Shown here: piece after piece, positions 20,561 through 31,766 of the stretch | Layout of the letters: every line of letters begins with the position of its first letter | Numbering within the stretch: position 1 is the first letter of the stretch | Assembly (NCBI GenBank): GCA_963383645.1 | Contig: OY726572.1 | Location: forward strand, 25,922,792 to 25,986,791 | Origin: Muscardinus avellanarius | Lineage: Eukaryota > Chordata > Mammalia > Rodentia > Gliridae | DNA length: 64,000 nucleotides | Direction of reading: 5' to 3' | Notes under the pieces: generated by a model | Seen by the model: only the letters and a program-made list of their open reading frames with translations | Database searches by the model: none | Told to the model about the DNA's origin: nothing | Translations under genes and position numbers: made by a program

Positions 20561-21174
20561 TGGTTACGACTGTCATGAGATAATTCCAACCCCTGCTGGA
20601 AAAGGAAGCCTGAAGATTACAGACAAAATAAAAACTGAAAGCCAAAATGCAAGCGCTTCCTCTTGGAATCAGACTCCTTAGTGGTGATGCCACCAGCCAC
20701 TCCTGCCCCTGATGGGGTGCAGGCCATCGGGGAAGATGACGGGGAAACTGACTGCCAGGAGAGGTCCTGTAGCTGAAGCAGGGCTGGAGTCCTCTCTGGA
20801 GCCATTTAGAAGGATGTGGAAACACCTCTGGGAGCTCCCTGTGATACCTGCCGTCTCACCTCGCATGTATCTCTGTCATGGTGACTGCAGGCTAAAGCCC
20901 AGCTTGGCCACGGCACTGTGGCTGCAGCCTTATGCAGATGTGGCCGAGGACAGAGGGCAGCAAAAAAGAAGCCAGGTGAGCCACTCTCCTGACCTCCCCG
21001 ATCCAAAACTGTACATCCAAAGGAGAACCTCGTTCATTCACACTTCAGAACAGGAGCCGCCTGCCCTGGCTGCTCCCTGGGGCTGAGGGGAGGGGATTAA
21101 TTAATCACTTAGGGCCACGTGGGCCAGGAACGCTCCCCTAGAGGATGGTGGTTCCCCCAACACATCGCTCCTAG
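20561..21174. other. unique-looking, GC-richer segment, no gene seen
   Basis: Open frames of up to about 127 codons overlap on both strands here, which fits GC-rich chance rather than a gene. No domain or splice structure recognised. Confidence 0.45.
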
Positions 21175-21288
21175 TCAGGTAAGTATCACGGCTCCTCTTT
21201 CACAGAGGAGCAGTGGTCCATCCAAAGTCACACAGCAATCTGTCTGTCCAAAGTCACACAGCTAACCAGAGTCCAAACAGATTGGGGC
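21175..21288 (-). repeat. MIR-like fragment
   Basis: Two close copies of 'ccaaagtcacacagc' (21,219 and 21,249) sit in antisense MIR context. The second is a short local duplication of about 30 bases. Confidence 0.55.
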
Positions 21289-21771
21289 ACAGCTGTGCTT
21301 GACATCTTGCAAACTGGTCAGCAGAGGAATGCTGCGTTTTGGTATACAGCGTGCTTTTATTTTTGTGAGTTTAGGTTTCTGTTTGGTTCTTCTTCTCTTG
21401 TAAATACTATTAACATAAATCATAGGTATAAATGCTATCTGCTTCTTTCTAAAGACTTTGGAGAAGATATTTTGTTGACCTTAATATTAAATCCTTCCCA
21501 GAAAGTCTTCCCATTTCAAACATTATTTCTTTATTACTGTAAGAAATTTAAAGAATTCAAGGAAGTAGAAGTCGCAGTTCTGTTATGTTCTTTTCCACAA
21601 GCACCTGATGTTTCTCTGAAAACATTAACTGATTTCTCTTTGGTGTGTTTATATACTATGGACATAAGAACCAAGCAGCCTATAAATTATTATTATAGGC
21701 TTTCTGAGGCTGGCTGACACATTCCCAAAGAGTCTGCTGCCAGATCACCCATTTAAAAGACAGAAACGAGA
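21289..21771. other. unique-looking, no gene seen
   Basis: A 140-codon frame at 21,295-21,717 (plus) lacks recognisable motifs and splice signals. I treat it as chance. Confidence 0.4.
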
Positions 21772-21968
21772 CATAGTATACACACCTGCGATTGCAGTCC
21801 TGGGGAGGCCACACAGGAGAACTGCAGGTTCTCGGCCAGCCTTAGCCACTTAGTGAAGCCTTCAACAACATAATGAGACCCTGTCCCACAAGAAGAGCTA
21901 AAATAAGGCTGGGGAATGAGCTCAGAGGGAGGCCACTGGGTTCAATCCCCAGTATCCTCTCACATCCC
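21772..21968 (+). mobile_element. diverged dimeric SINE
   Basis: Older copy: 'cagtcctggggaggccacac' left half and 'ggctggggaatgagctcaga' right half. More substitutions than neighbouring copies. Confidence 0.8.
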
Positions 21969-22067
21969 CCCAAAAGATATCACATAAGTTACTAAACAAT
22001 TTAGGTTTTTTCTACCCTTGTTCAAAGAAGGCAAAATTTTTCATCCACTTTGTGCCAAACGGCAAGA

Positions 22068-22312
22068 AATAAATTTATTTATTTATTTATTTATTTATTT
22101 ATTTTGCAGTAGTGATGATTGAACCCAGGAGCATTCTACCTCCGAGGTACACCCCAAGCCCTATTTTTTTAAATACTTTATTTTGAAACAGGATCTCACT
22201 AGGCTGGAGAGGGCCTCACTAAGTAGCTGAAGCTGGCCATGAACCTACGATCCTCCTGTCTCAGCTTCCCAAGTGCTGGGATTATAAGCGTGTGCCACCA
22301 CACCCAGCTAGC
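22068..22312 (-). mobile_element. dimeric SINE with (AAAT)n tail
   Basis: TTTA run at 22,070-22,104 is the minus-strand tail. Type A. Confidence 0.92.
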
Positions 22313-23435
22313 AGGAGATAAATTTTAAAGGCCATGCATCTTAAAGGCCCAAAGAAATTCAGGCAGCCTAAATTTGCTTTGAACCTGCAAACAAAAGATG
22401 CAGGTTCCAAGCAAAGTATTTACTTTTAAGCATTCTCAAGGGTTACACGTGAAATGGTTCCCACATACTAAGGAAATCAGTTTGAGGTTTAGTTTTGTGC
22501 TTTTTAAACAAGACATTTCACCACTAGAAGCAGACCAGATGTTGGCATAGTCCCTGTGGTCAGTTGATTTGGTCTTTATCCTGCTGGAGATGTTGAGCAC
22601 TTGCGAGAGACAGATTAATGTGTGCAGGCATTGACAGTGGCGAGTGAAACCACGTCGAGGCCCTCTCGTTGCCCTCCTCCCTTGGTGAGCAGGGCTTTCA
22701 AAGCACTCTGAGCTGGAGGGATCAATATGTTGATTAACCTGCTTAGAGTCTGGGATTCCTCTCGTAAACATTTTTCCTGTTGTTTTCTGTCTTCCTCCTG
22801 GTATTGATAACCAACTTTATTTTTGCAACATTGTCCAATGTTTTTTAATCCCCCAAACAAACACATCTATAGTTAAAAAGAGAGCAAATCACTTGCAAAT
22901 ACATAAAAACAAAAGTTTAAATATCCCTATAATTCAGCAAGCCCTAGAAAGTCAGTGGGTATGCTGCTAATATACCCAACAGAAACGCTCAGCCTTGTGA
23001 CATAAGCCAGACGTATGCAGCTCAGAGCCCAATATAAATTAATTCGGCTTTAAGAAAGCAAAGCTAAACCAGGCATATCGACTTGAACCCATTGTAAGAT
23101 TATGCTATATTCTTCTAGAAGTGTCTGTGATTTGCTCTCTGTAAATTAAAGCATTTCAACACCTTAGCTATCTGTTTTAGAAAAAAAAAAATTGAAGCTT
23201 ATTTTCAAACTCCAAACTATTTTTTCTTTGTACTTTGATAGCCCTGCAGATGAATAAACTTATTTGCAAAGAAAATTATTTCCATGGAAAGGCCTAAACA
23301 AATACACGTGATGATGTGTAACAGCATCTCAGTTCATGAGAATGGAGGGAGGGATGGAGTGCCCTCAATGACTGGGTGGTAGAGCTGATTGTACTAAAGA
23401 TGTTAAATGAAACAATAGCATCTGATACTAATATC
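22313..23435. other. 1.1-kb repeat-free segment
   Basis: No SINE, L1 or simple repeat over 10 bases apart from short A runs. Two chance frames near 22,436-22,866. Could hold a conserved regulatory element, but no motif proves this. Confidence 0.45.
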
Positions 23436-23450
23436 CACTTACTCTTTTTT

Positions 23451-23752
23451 ACTTGTTTGTTTGTTTGTTTGTTTGTTTGTTTTTGCGGGTCTAGGGATGG
23501 AACCTAGGAGCATTCGACCTCCAAGCTACACCCCCTGCCCTATTTTTGTGTGTGTGTGTGGGGGGGGGGTCTGGGGATAGAACCCAGGGGCATTCGACCT
23601 CTGAGCTACACCCCCTGCTCTATTTTTCATTCTTTATTTTGAAACAGGGTCTCACTAAGTTGCAGAGGGCCTTACTAAGTAGTAGCTGAGGCTGTCCACA
23701 AACCACGATCCTCCGGGTTCAGCCTCCCGAATGCTGGGATTATAAGCATGCT
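23451..23752 (-). mobile_element. SINE with a duplicated ID half
   Basis: Minus strand order: one 7SL half, linker, then two ID halves (23,555-23,625 and 23,485-23,545) separated by a GT/G-rich patch, then a (CAAA)n tail. Target-site duplication CACTTACTCTTTTTT (23,436-23,450 and 23,753-23,767) encloses the whole unit, so both ID halves belong to one insertion or a later internal duplication. Confidence 0.92.
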
Positions 23753-23767
23753 CACTTACTCTTTTTT

Positions 23768-24055
23768 AAACCCTCTTCTTTCTTGGATCCCTTGACAGTC
23801 CCTTCTACTAATTCTCTTCCTATGTGCTGACCATTCTTCTGCTTGTTCCTAGTTTCTCTTATTTTTCAACATTTTTAAAATGCTTACCACATTTCTTTCC
23901 TCAGTACCCAATGCAATCCACCTTCCACAAACCTTCAGGTATCCATTCTATGTACATAAATCTCAAAGATTTATGATGGCTGTATTAAGAAAGGAAATGA
24001 GATAAGGGGACAAGACAGAGAAAGAAAGATGATTCACTCCTAAAAATGTTTCCAC
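23768..24055. other. unique-looking, nothing recognised
   Basis: C/T-rich on the plus strand at 23,770-23,940; no feature supported. Confidence 0.4.
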
Positions 24056-24400
24056 AAGCAGGCGTCGTGGCGCACACTTGTAATCCCAGTACTTGGGAGA
24101 CTGAGACCGGAGGATCACAGGTTCGCGGCCAACCTCAGCAACCTAGTGAGGCCCTCTGCAACTTAGTGAGACTCTGTTTCAAAAATTAAAATTAGCTGGA
24201 CATGGTGGCACACACACTTGTAATTCTAGCATTTGGGAGGCTGAGATAGGATGATTGCGGTTCAAGGATAGCCTCAGCTACTTAGTGAGATCCTGTTTCA
24301 AAATAAAGAATAAAAAAATAGGGCTGAGGGTGTAGCTTGGAGGTAGAATGCCCCTGGGTTCCTTCCCCAGCAATGGGGAAAAAAATTAATTAATTAAATT
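24056..24400 (+). mobile_element. SINE half followed by complete SINE
   Basis: 24,056-24,189 is a 7SL half plus linker without its ID half; 24,190-24,400 is a complete type A copy. The missing right half is not found downstream. Confidence 0.85.
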
Positions 24401-24590
24401 TAAAATTTCCCCAGCTTTCCACCAAAGTTCTAAACCCCATTTTCTACCCCTAAGCTGGACATGTCCATTTGAATAACCCACCTGCTCCTGCAATAGACAA
24501 ACATATGTTGCAACTACATCTTCTTAAAAAGTTTTATTGAGATGTAATTAATATAAAATAAACTGTACATAGTTCAAATGTACAATGCAA

Positions 24591-24673
24591 CTTTTTTGTA
24601 GTGCTGGGGATTGAACCCAGGATCTTGAGTATAACAGGCAGCACTCTACCACTGAGCTACACCACCAGCCCCA
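24591..24673 (-). mobile_element. monomeric ID element
   Basis: Stand-alone tRNA-derived unit: minus strand reads GGGGCTGGTGGTGTAGCTCA, then GTGGTAGAGTGCTGCC, then a B-box-like GGGTTCAATCCCC and a short A tail. A and B boxes of the pol III promoter look intact. Confidence 0.85.
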
Positions 24674-25591
24674 ATCTGATGCTTTGACATAGGCATAAGC
24701 CATGGAATCATCGCAGTAAACGCGTGGTTGACTGCTCAAAGTTCCCTCACGTCCCTTTGTAACTAACATCTTCCTCTTCTACTTTTCTCCACCCCTCCTG
24801 TCTCCCTCCTTCTCAGACCGATGCGCTTTCGCTACTAGAGATGTGTATTTTCTGGAGTTCCCTGTGAATGGAATCCTTTCGTTTGTACCCTTTTCAGGTT
24901 GCTGTCTTCAGCTCAGCATGCCAGGCCCATCCTGGGCGATGTGTGTCACACACCAAGCATGGTACACCATGATTCATTCACCCACTTGCCTGTTGATGGG
25001 AATTTAGGTTGTTGATAGTTTAGAGCTATTGCAAGTAAAACTGTATGAACAACTATGGACAAATATTTATACAGATGCATATAACCTTCTCTTAGGTAAA
25101 TAAACAGCCCGGAGTGAAATGGTTAGATCATGAAGTACATGCACATCTGATTTTTTGAGTAACTGCCAAACTGTTTTCCAAAGTGACTGTACCATCTTAT
25201 ATTCCCACCAACAGTACTTAAGAGTTAGTTATTCTTTCACACCCTCATCAGCACTTGGTAATGTCAATCTTTTTTATTTTAATCATTTTGGTAAGTTATT
25301 TGGCAGTATCTTGTTGCACTTTTTAATTTGCATTTCCCTCGTGAGTAATGATACAGGACATCTTTTCATGTATTTGCTATACATTTTCTTTAGTGAAATA
25401 TCAATTCAAGTCTCTTACTCTTAAATTGTTTTTTTTTTTCTTACTGTTGAGTTCAAGTGCTCTTTATATATTCTGAATTCAAGTTATAAAATACATGCTT
25501 GCCAAAGATTTTATCCCAGGCTGTGTTTTGTCTTTTCATCTCTTTAACCGTGTCTCTTGAAGACAGAATTTTAAAACTTTACTGAAGTTTG

Positions 25592-25785
25592 CCGGGTGTG
25601 GTGGCCCACGCTTGTAATCCCCACGCTGGGGAGGCGGAGACAGGAGGATCGCGCAGGTTTGAAGCCAGCCGCGCTGGCTTAAGACACTCTGTTTCCAAAT
25701 AAAATATAAAATAGATCTTGGAGTGTAGCCCGGAGGTAGAAGGGTTCCATCTCCAGTACCACAAAAAAAAAAAAAAAAAAAAAAC
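25592..25785 (+). mobile_element. dimeric SINE, type C-like
   Basis: Short left half with 'cgcgctggcttaagacactc'. Imperfect target-site duplication CTGAAGTTT / GTGAAGTTT. Right half ends 'gggttccatctccagtacca', without the palindrome. Confidence 0.92.
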
Positions 25786-25813
25786 CTTTGGTGAAGTTTG
25801 TTTTACCAATTTT

Positions 25814-25818
<5 letters not shown>

Positions 25819-25855
<37 letters not shown>

Positions 25856-26033
25856 GTGAGGGTGGAACCCAGGGTCTTTCTACCTCCGGGCTATACTCCC
25901 AGACCTATTTTATACTTTATTTGGAAACAGGGTCTCACTAAGTTGCTGAGAGCCTCACAAAATAGCTGAGGCTGGCTTTGAACCTGTATGGACGCCTGTC
26001 TTAGCCTCCCAAGCGCTGGGATTACAAGCAGAA
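25819..26033 (-). mobile_element. dimeric SINE, type B, (CA)n tail
   Basis: GT run 25,819-25,852 is its tail. 7SL half nearly complete. Confidence 0.9.
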
Positions 26034-26164
26034 TTTTTTATTTTATAGATTACAATTTTGACATCTTATCTAATAAATATTTGTAATAAATATTTGTCTA
26101 ACCTAAGGTCAGGAAGATTTTCTCCTTTTTGTTCTCAGTGCTAGGTGTTTTTGTCATTATTACT

Positions 26165-26310
26165 TTGTTTTTTGGTACTGGGGATTGAACCTAAGGACCT
26201 TCTATCTCAGAGCTCCCAGCCCTTATTATATATTTATTTTGAAACAAGGTCTAAGTTGCTGAAGGTCTCGCTAAATTGCTGAAGCTGTCCTCTGTCTTCG
26301 TGCCACTGTA
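26165..26310 (-). mobile_element. dimeric SINE with internal deletion
   Basis: ID half good; 7SL half shortened ('gctgtcctctgtcttcgtgc'). Confidence 0.75.
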
Positions 26311-26506
26311 AAACATCAGTTTCCATGTATGTGTGGGTCTATTTCACAGCTCTCTATTTTGTTTATTTAAAGTAACTGTTTTCATGCTGAAGTCACACTA
26401 TTTTGATAAATGAAGCATAATAATGGTTAAAATCAAGTACCAGAGTCCTTAACTTTGTTCCTTTTTTTAATGTTCTTTCATAGTTTAAAAAAAAAAACAT
26501 GCAATA

Positions 26507-26509
<3 letters not shown>

Positions 26510-26548
<39 letters not shown>
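26510..26548 (+). repeat. (CA)n microsatellite
   Basis: Pure CA run with no SINE attached. Confidence 0.95.
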
Positions 26549-26550
<2 letters not shown>

Positions 26551-26605
26551 TCTCTACCAAGAATTAGTTACCTAGTTTTTAGGTCTTTAGAAAGTTAAAT
26601 GTTTC

Positions 26606-26797
26606 AGCTGGGCATAGTGACACATGCTTGTAATCCCACACTTGGAAGGCTGAGACGGAAGAATCACAGGTTTAGGAACAGCCTCAGCAATTTAAAGAGG
26701 CTCTCTGCAACTTAGGGAGACCCTGTTTCAAAGTAAAAAAATAAAATAGGGCTGGAGGTGTAGCTCAGAGGTAGAATAGCCTAGGTTCAAACCCTAG

Positions 26798-26842
<45 letters not shown>
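26606..26842 (+). mobile_element. dimeric SINE with (CA)n tail
   Basis: CA run 26,799-26,842 begins directly after 'accctagtcac'. Target-site duplication TTAAATGTT on both sides. Confidence 0.92.
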
Positions 26843-26843
<1 letters not shown>

Positions 26844-26935
26844 TAAATGTTCCAAATTATCTTTTTCCTATTCCAAAGCAAATATGAATAAAAATACAAT
26901 CTTAAATCAGTTATACTCACAATATTAAAACATGT

Positions 26936-27123
26936 TTGTTTGTTTTATTTTTGGTGATACTGGGGATTAAACTCAGGGGGCTACAGCCCACGTCCCAGCC
27001 CATTTTTTAAAATTTAGAAACAGGGTCTTACTAGGTTGCTGAGGCTAATCTCGAACCTGTGATCCTCCTGTCTCAGCCTTCCAAGTATGGGGATTACAAG
27101 CATGCGCCACCACACCCAGCTGA
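26936..27123 (-). mobile_element. dimeric SINE
   Basis: Short ID half ('ttaaactcagggggctacag'), good 7SL half. Confidence 0.88.
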
Positions 27124-27211
27124 GTTGTTTAACCGATTACTAGATTTGAAGAGCCGATCTAATTTTTTATATATGCTTTTATTGGTGCATTATAGACTCC
27201 CACTATGCACA

Positions 27212-27318
27212 CAGCACTTGGTGCCCCCATGTCAATCTAATTCTTCTATTGGTGTATAATGTCCACCACTACTGCTCTTTAAAATATTTATAGAAGCAGT
27301 GAAAGCTCTGGATAGCAC
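27212..27318. repeat. copy 1 of a local 100-bp duplication
   Basis: Closely matches 28,594-28,698 on the same strand, from 'cagcacttggtgcccccatg' to 'gtgaaagctctggata'. By eye about 90% alike. The preceding 27,175-27,205 is the tail of an antisense L1 3' UTR ('attggtgcattatag'). Confidence 0.8.
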
Positions 27319-27657
27319 AATTTTCTATAAGGTGAGTTAACAACTTTAAAACCCACCTCTTGATTTATTTTAGCTACTTATTGATTCTAGTCTTGTGCCA
27401 AGTAATTAGATGATCTAAGAATTCTCTGCCTTTTTGAGAATAAGAAGTACTTTTCCTCTCCCGCAAAGCTGTGAGATAGTTAGCTGGGAAGGAAAGAGAA
27501 TCAGCGATGAGATCCTTGAACGCTTCTTAGCCCCACCTCTAAAACAGTGCATCTCCATATTAAAGGTTAAGGGCAGCCAAATGAAGTATTTCATGGGAAA
27601 TTTTTAAATAAAATTTAATTGTGGGAGGGAGCCTTAGTTGCCTATAAAGATCTTGTC
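27319..27657. other. unique-looking, nothing recognised
   Basis: No feature supported. Confidence 0.4.
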
Positions 27658-27870
27658 TAAGCCGGGCGTGGTAACACACACTTGCAATTCCAGCATTCGG
27701 GAAGCTGAGACAGGAGGATCTGAGTTTGCAGCCAGCCCCAGCTACTTACTGAGGCCCACCTCAACTCAGTGAGACCCTGTTTCAAGATAAAGAATAAAAA
27801 ATAGGGCTGGAGTGTAGCTCAGAGATAAAATGCTCCCAGGTTCCATCCTCAATGCCAAAAAAAATAAAAT
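27658..27870 (+). mobile_element. dimeric SINE, type A
   Basis: Target-site duplication AAGATCTTGT on both sides (about 27,647 and 27,874). Confidence 0.93.
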
Positions 27871-27884
27871 AAGATCTTGTATTT

Positions 27885-28512
27885 GTCCAAGTGATTTCCA
27901 TAAATGCAACCTAAAGAGAGCACACTAATTAATGTGATCTTTCTGATACTTCAGTAGGTATGGTGGTAGCCATTGTCATTGAACTAAAAAAAAGTTAACT
28001 CTGTTTTTAACACCTTGGGTCAAGTACAAGCACATTTGTACTTAAAACTCCTTTTTGATGTCTCGTCTGTAACGGATTTTCAGTGGCTGTAGTAGAGATA
28101 TGTCGGCTTTGTTCACATGCAAAAAAGTGAAAAGAGCCGAGAAATATTCTAAGCTTTGTTGGAAAAAGTGCTATATTCAGTATTACCACAATATGACCAA
28201 ATATTCAGGTAATGTTAAATGATTAGCAGTTTGTCCTAAGAGAGTTTGGAGGATTCTTTTTTCATACTCATCCTAAGAGGATCAGTATATACTAGGAGAT
28301 GATTATGACACTGTATATTAATCCTTCCTTGGGATGGGGTCATACATGGCATTTAAATAAACACAGTCAGTTGGCTCCAAGTTTTATTCAAGGGGAAATT
28401 TTCTTTTAAAAACCGAGGCTTCCAAACAATAAAAGAATTCTGGGTCAACTCTTTCACCTTTTTTCAAGCCTCTCTTAATCTTTGCTGAATTATAGAATAA
28501 TAAGAATGTCTG
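27885..28512. other. unique-looking, nothing recognised
   Basis: No supported exon or repeat. Confidence 0.4.
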
Positions 28513-28593
28513 AAAGCAGATGTGGTGGCACATGCCTGTAATCCCAGTACTTGAGAGGCTGAGACAGGAGGAGCACAGGTTCAAGGCCAATCT
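28513..28593 (+). mobile_element. SINE left-half fragment
   Basis: 7SL half stops abruptly where the duplicated segment (28,594) begins. Confidence 0.8.
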
Positions 28594-28698
28594 CAGCACT
28601 TGGTGCCCCCATGCCAATCTAATTCTGCTATTGGTATATAATGTCCACCACTAGTGCTCTTTAAAAGAGTTATAGCAGTGAAAGCTCTGGATAAGCAT
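28594..28698. repeat. copy 2 of a local 100-bp duplication
   Basis: Starts exactly at a SINE breakpoint ('caatctcagcacttgg'), about 1.38 kb from copy 1. Confidence 0.8.
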
Positions 28699-29300
28699 AG
28701 AATGTCTTACATTTTAGTGAGGCTCTTTTTAACATGTGGGTGTTTCAAAATGACATTCTGACGAATGACCTGGTGGAACAGACAAGACAGAAATCGTCAC
28801 CTACATAGCTAATAAGTAGTAAAGGAAGGATTCACACAGTCCTTTCTGAAAATGACCCCAAGAGTTAGAATCTAACAATGAAAAATAAGTGCTGGTGTCG
28901 TAGACAAAGATGAGCTCCGTGCTCATTTCTGATAGGCTGAATTTATTGAGATACCAGGAGCTAAGTGGGGTAGACAGCTCACTTGGTTTCAATAGACTGG
29001 TAGTTTGAAAAACAACTGGTACGTAGTGGCCCAGCTGGAACACTGCTATACCCTTCCTTTGCGGTTTCAGGATTCTGACTTTCCTAGATCTGCTCAAGTA
29101 TCTTTCTGTTCCAAGCCAGATCCTCTCTGATACAGTAGAAACAAACCAAAGCAGGCATTTGAGGTGCTTTATTTGAAGCACAAGGCTGACACCTAGTGTA
29201 CTGACTGGTTTCCTTCCTTTCCCTCCCTCCCTCTGTTCCTCCATTCATCTCTCCTCCCCTCCCTTCGTTTCTTGAGTGGCTGTCAGGGTATAGTTTAATA
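28699..29300. other. unique-looking; longest open frame of the window, not a gene
   Basis: A 147-codon minus-strand frame (28,801-29,244) has no recognised motif, no matching splice sites and includes a simple purine stretch. I do not call it. Confidence 0.4.
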
Positions 29301-29512
29301 GTACTGAACATGAACTGGGAACTTGCATGTTAAGGACTGTGCTAAGCACTTTAAATGTATTATTTATCTTTATCAACTATAAATAACACTTCATCATCCC
29401 TACTTCACAAATAAGGGAACAGGCTTAGAGTTTCATCACATTTAATTTTTGTGAAAGCTAAGATTCTAATTCAAATCTGGCTGACCCTGAAGCTGAGCAC
29501 TCAACCTTTTTT
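29301..29512 (-). repeat. MIR element
   Basis: 'gtgctaagcactttaaatgt' and 'atccctacttcacaaataag' in antisense MIR order, ending with 'ctgaagctgagcactcaacc'. Confidence 0.7.
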
Positions 29513-29520
29513 TGATGTTG

Positions 29521-29747
29521 TGTCTTTTTTTTTCATTTGTTTGTTTGCTTGTTTTGTGTAGGGGATTAAATCTAGGGGTGTTCTACCTCTGAGCTACAAC
29601 CCCAGCCCTGTTTTATTTTTATTGTGAGAGTCCATTAATTTGCTAAGGGTCTCGCTAAATTGCTGAGACTGAGCTCAAACCTGCAATCCTCCTGTCTCGG
29701 CCTCCCAAGTGCTGGGGTTACAGGTGTGCATCACCATGCCCTGCTGA
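29521..29747 (-). mobile_element. dimeric SINE, (CAAA)n tail
   Basis: Diverged type A copy with a TTTG-type tail at 29,537-29,556. Confidence 0.88.
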
Positions 29748-30177
29748 ACCGCTATTTTCAAAGGAATCAAGTATAATTGTGTTACTAGATGATCAGGTTA
29801 CTTTGTATGTATTCTCTTGAAGTATATATTAGCACAGACTTCCTTCAAGACTGCTTCATGGGTCAGATATAAAGCAAGACAGACCTGAGGCTCACAGCTC
29901 TGAGCCACCTCTCCTCTTGATTTAAAGTCCCTGCTATGGCAAGATATCGTTTCTTCCCCTCTGAAGACGAAGTCTCAGTCTCCTGGGTGGGTTCTAGTAA
30001 CTTCTGCAAACAATATACATGATACTGTAATTTCTGGTAGAGTAAGTCTAACTTCCCTCAAGTTACCTTGTTTCCTCTTCCAGACTAACTGCTCTGGGAA
30101 AGTAGAGATTTTTATTTTTAAGGCAAAATGCTTGGCGTTCAATGATATGCTAAGTCCATCAATGAAGGCTGAGAATA
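29748..30177. other. unique-looking, nothing recognised
   Basis: No supported feature. Confidence 0.4.
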
Positions 30178-30192
30178 AGCATGTCTTTCTTT

Positions 30193-30405
30193 TTTTTTTG
30201 TGTGTGGTACTGGCGATGAAACTCAGGGGCATTCTACCTCCAAGCTACACCCCCAGCCCTATTTTTTATTCTTTATTTTGAAACAGAGTCTCACTGAGTT
30301 GCAAAGGGCCTCACTAAGTAGCTGAGGCTGTCCTTAAACGGCGATCCTCCTGTCTCCACCTCCCAAATGCTGGGATTACAAGCGTGCGCCACTACGCCCA
30401 GCATC
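30193..30405 (-). mobile_element. dimeric SINE, type A
   Basis: Target-site duplication AGCATGTCTTTCTT / AGCACGTCTTTCTT (about 30,179-30,192 and 30,406-30,419). Confidence 0.93.
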
Positions 30406-30420
30406 AGCACGTCTTTCTTA

Positions 30421-30886
30421 TGCAATTTTTTTTTTTTTTTTGCATCTTCTGGTTAGGATATACAGGTGTTTGCACTCACTGTTTACTGCCTAATGCTAAA
30501 AGGGGTGTGGCTGTGAGTTCAATACCCAAGTGAGCAATTTAGCTTCTCTCAGGGAAGAAACATGATCCCCAGAGCCAGTGTCCCCCTGCTACTCCACTGT
30601 CTCCATCCAAGGGCTCTTTCAAGAGGCACTCTGTGACTATTAAGGAAGGAGAGGGAGCTGATGGGAAAGAGGAGGGGTAAGGAAAGGTAGAAGCGTAGAC
30701 ATGATCCACACACAATATGTACGTGTATGAAAATATCACAGTGAAGCCCACTTATCTGTGCAACTAACACACGTTAATAGTTATTCTTTTTAAAGTACTT
30801 TTTATTTCTCTTTTTCTCCTGCAGTACACTTCCTTCTCTCCAAGTCCCACTGTTTAATTCTCTGGTGTTTAGGATGAATCAACTAG
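30421..30886. other. unique-looking, nothing recognised
   Basis: Contains a T run at 30,427-30,441; nothing else supported. Confidence 0.4.
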
Positions 30887-31080
30887 GCTGGATGTGGTGG
30901 CTCACGCTTGTAATCCCAGCATTTGGGAGGCTGAGACAGGAGGACCGTAGTTCAAGGACAGCCCCAGCTACTACTTGGTGGGGCCCTTTGCAACTCAGTG
31001 AGACCTTTCAAAATATAGAATAAAAAATAGGGCTGGGGGTGTAGCTCAGAGGTAGAATGCCCCTGGTTTCCAACCCCAGC

Positions 31081-31116
<36 letters not shown>
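30887..31116 (+). mobile_element. dimeric SINE with (CA)n tail
   Basis: CA run 31,081-31,115. Target-site duplication GATCAACTA-like on both sides (AATCAACTA / GATCAACTA). Confidence 0.92.
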
Positions 31117-31119
<3 letters not shown>

Positions 31120-31369
31120 GATCAACTATTTTATGGAATGAGAATTAAAGTTAAGAAACAAATAATGTACAAAAGACGTTACAAGCTCTGCTTCATGCTT
31201 TCAAGTTAATTTGACCAAGCATGACTTTGAAGGCTCCCTTTCCACTTCCTTGGGTCAACCTATAATTCTTTGTCATTAAACCTTAACAGAACACGTCAAA
31301 ATCCTTCTAGTTTTTGCATTCCAGTATATAGTGAATTCTGGATGAATGAGAATTTAATACTAGAGAAAA

Positions 31370-31570
31370 GCAAAGCTGACATTGACTAAATACTTGGTAT
31401 ATGCAAGTTCCTAACTAAGCACAGTACACATATTGTCTCTTTTTTACCATACAAAAATTAAACTACTTGTTTTAATTTTACATATTATGACTCAGAAAAA
31501 TTAATTCATCTGAGGTCAGGCTCCAGGTTAATATCTGACTCTGCATCTAACACTTCTATAAATCCCAAGT
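31370..31570 (-). repeat. MIR-like element
   Basis: 'actaaatacttggtatatgc' and 'ttctgactctgcatctaaca'-like text in antisense MIR order; diverged. Confidence 0.55.
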
Positions 31571-31667
31571 TCAAAATAAAGCTTTCTTTTATACCTCTGG
31601 TCTGGGAGAAGACTCTGTCATGTCTGTCAGGCACTACCACTTGAAATTGTTTTTTCTTTCTTGATTT

Positions 31668-31766
31668 TTGTTTTGTTTTGTTTTTGGTACTGGGGATGGA
31701 TCTCAAGGGCATTGTACCTCTGAGCTAAGTACTGGCTCACAGGCACGAGCCACCATGCCTGGCTAA
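31668..31766 (-). mobile_element. SINE with large internal deletion
   Basis: The ID half is joined directly to the first 40 bases of the 7SL half ('ctgagctaagtactggctca'). Confidence 0.8.

Larger units (their letters stand above)
24515..26440 (-). mobile_element. old LINE-1 3' portion, antisense, with four insertions
   Basis: Antisense 3' UTR ('aagttttattgagatgtaat') through ORF2 C-terminal text ('aactgccaaactgttttcca' near 25,161, 'catcttatattcccaccaac' near 25,192) and further upstream text at 26,040-26,150 and 26,310-26,440. Interrupted by an ID monomer and three SINEs. Confidence 0.8.

Noticed and set aside
20442..21086. Overlapping frames of 124-127 codons on both strands
   Set aside because: Both strands open at once in a GC-richer stretch, partly over a MIR; no family match.
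21295..21717. 140-codon plus-strand open frame
   Set aside because: Low-complexity hydrophobic and Phe/Leu-rich content without motifs; likely chance in AT-rich DNA.
22436..22866. Two minus-strand frames of 83-111 codons
   Set aside because: Overlapping frames without any family signature; not bounded by splice signals.
24591..24673. tRNA gene candidate
   Set aside because: It has pol III boxes but the ID consensus, an A tail and no clover-leaf; it is a retroposon.
28801..29244. 147-codon minus-strand open frame, the longest in the window
   Set aside because: No recognised domain, no supporting splice or promoter signal, and composition typical of translated non-coding DNA.
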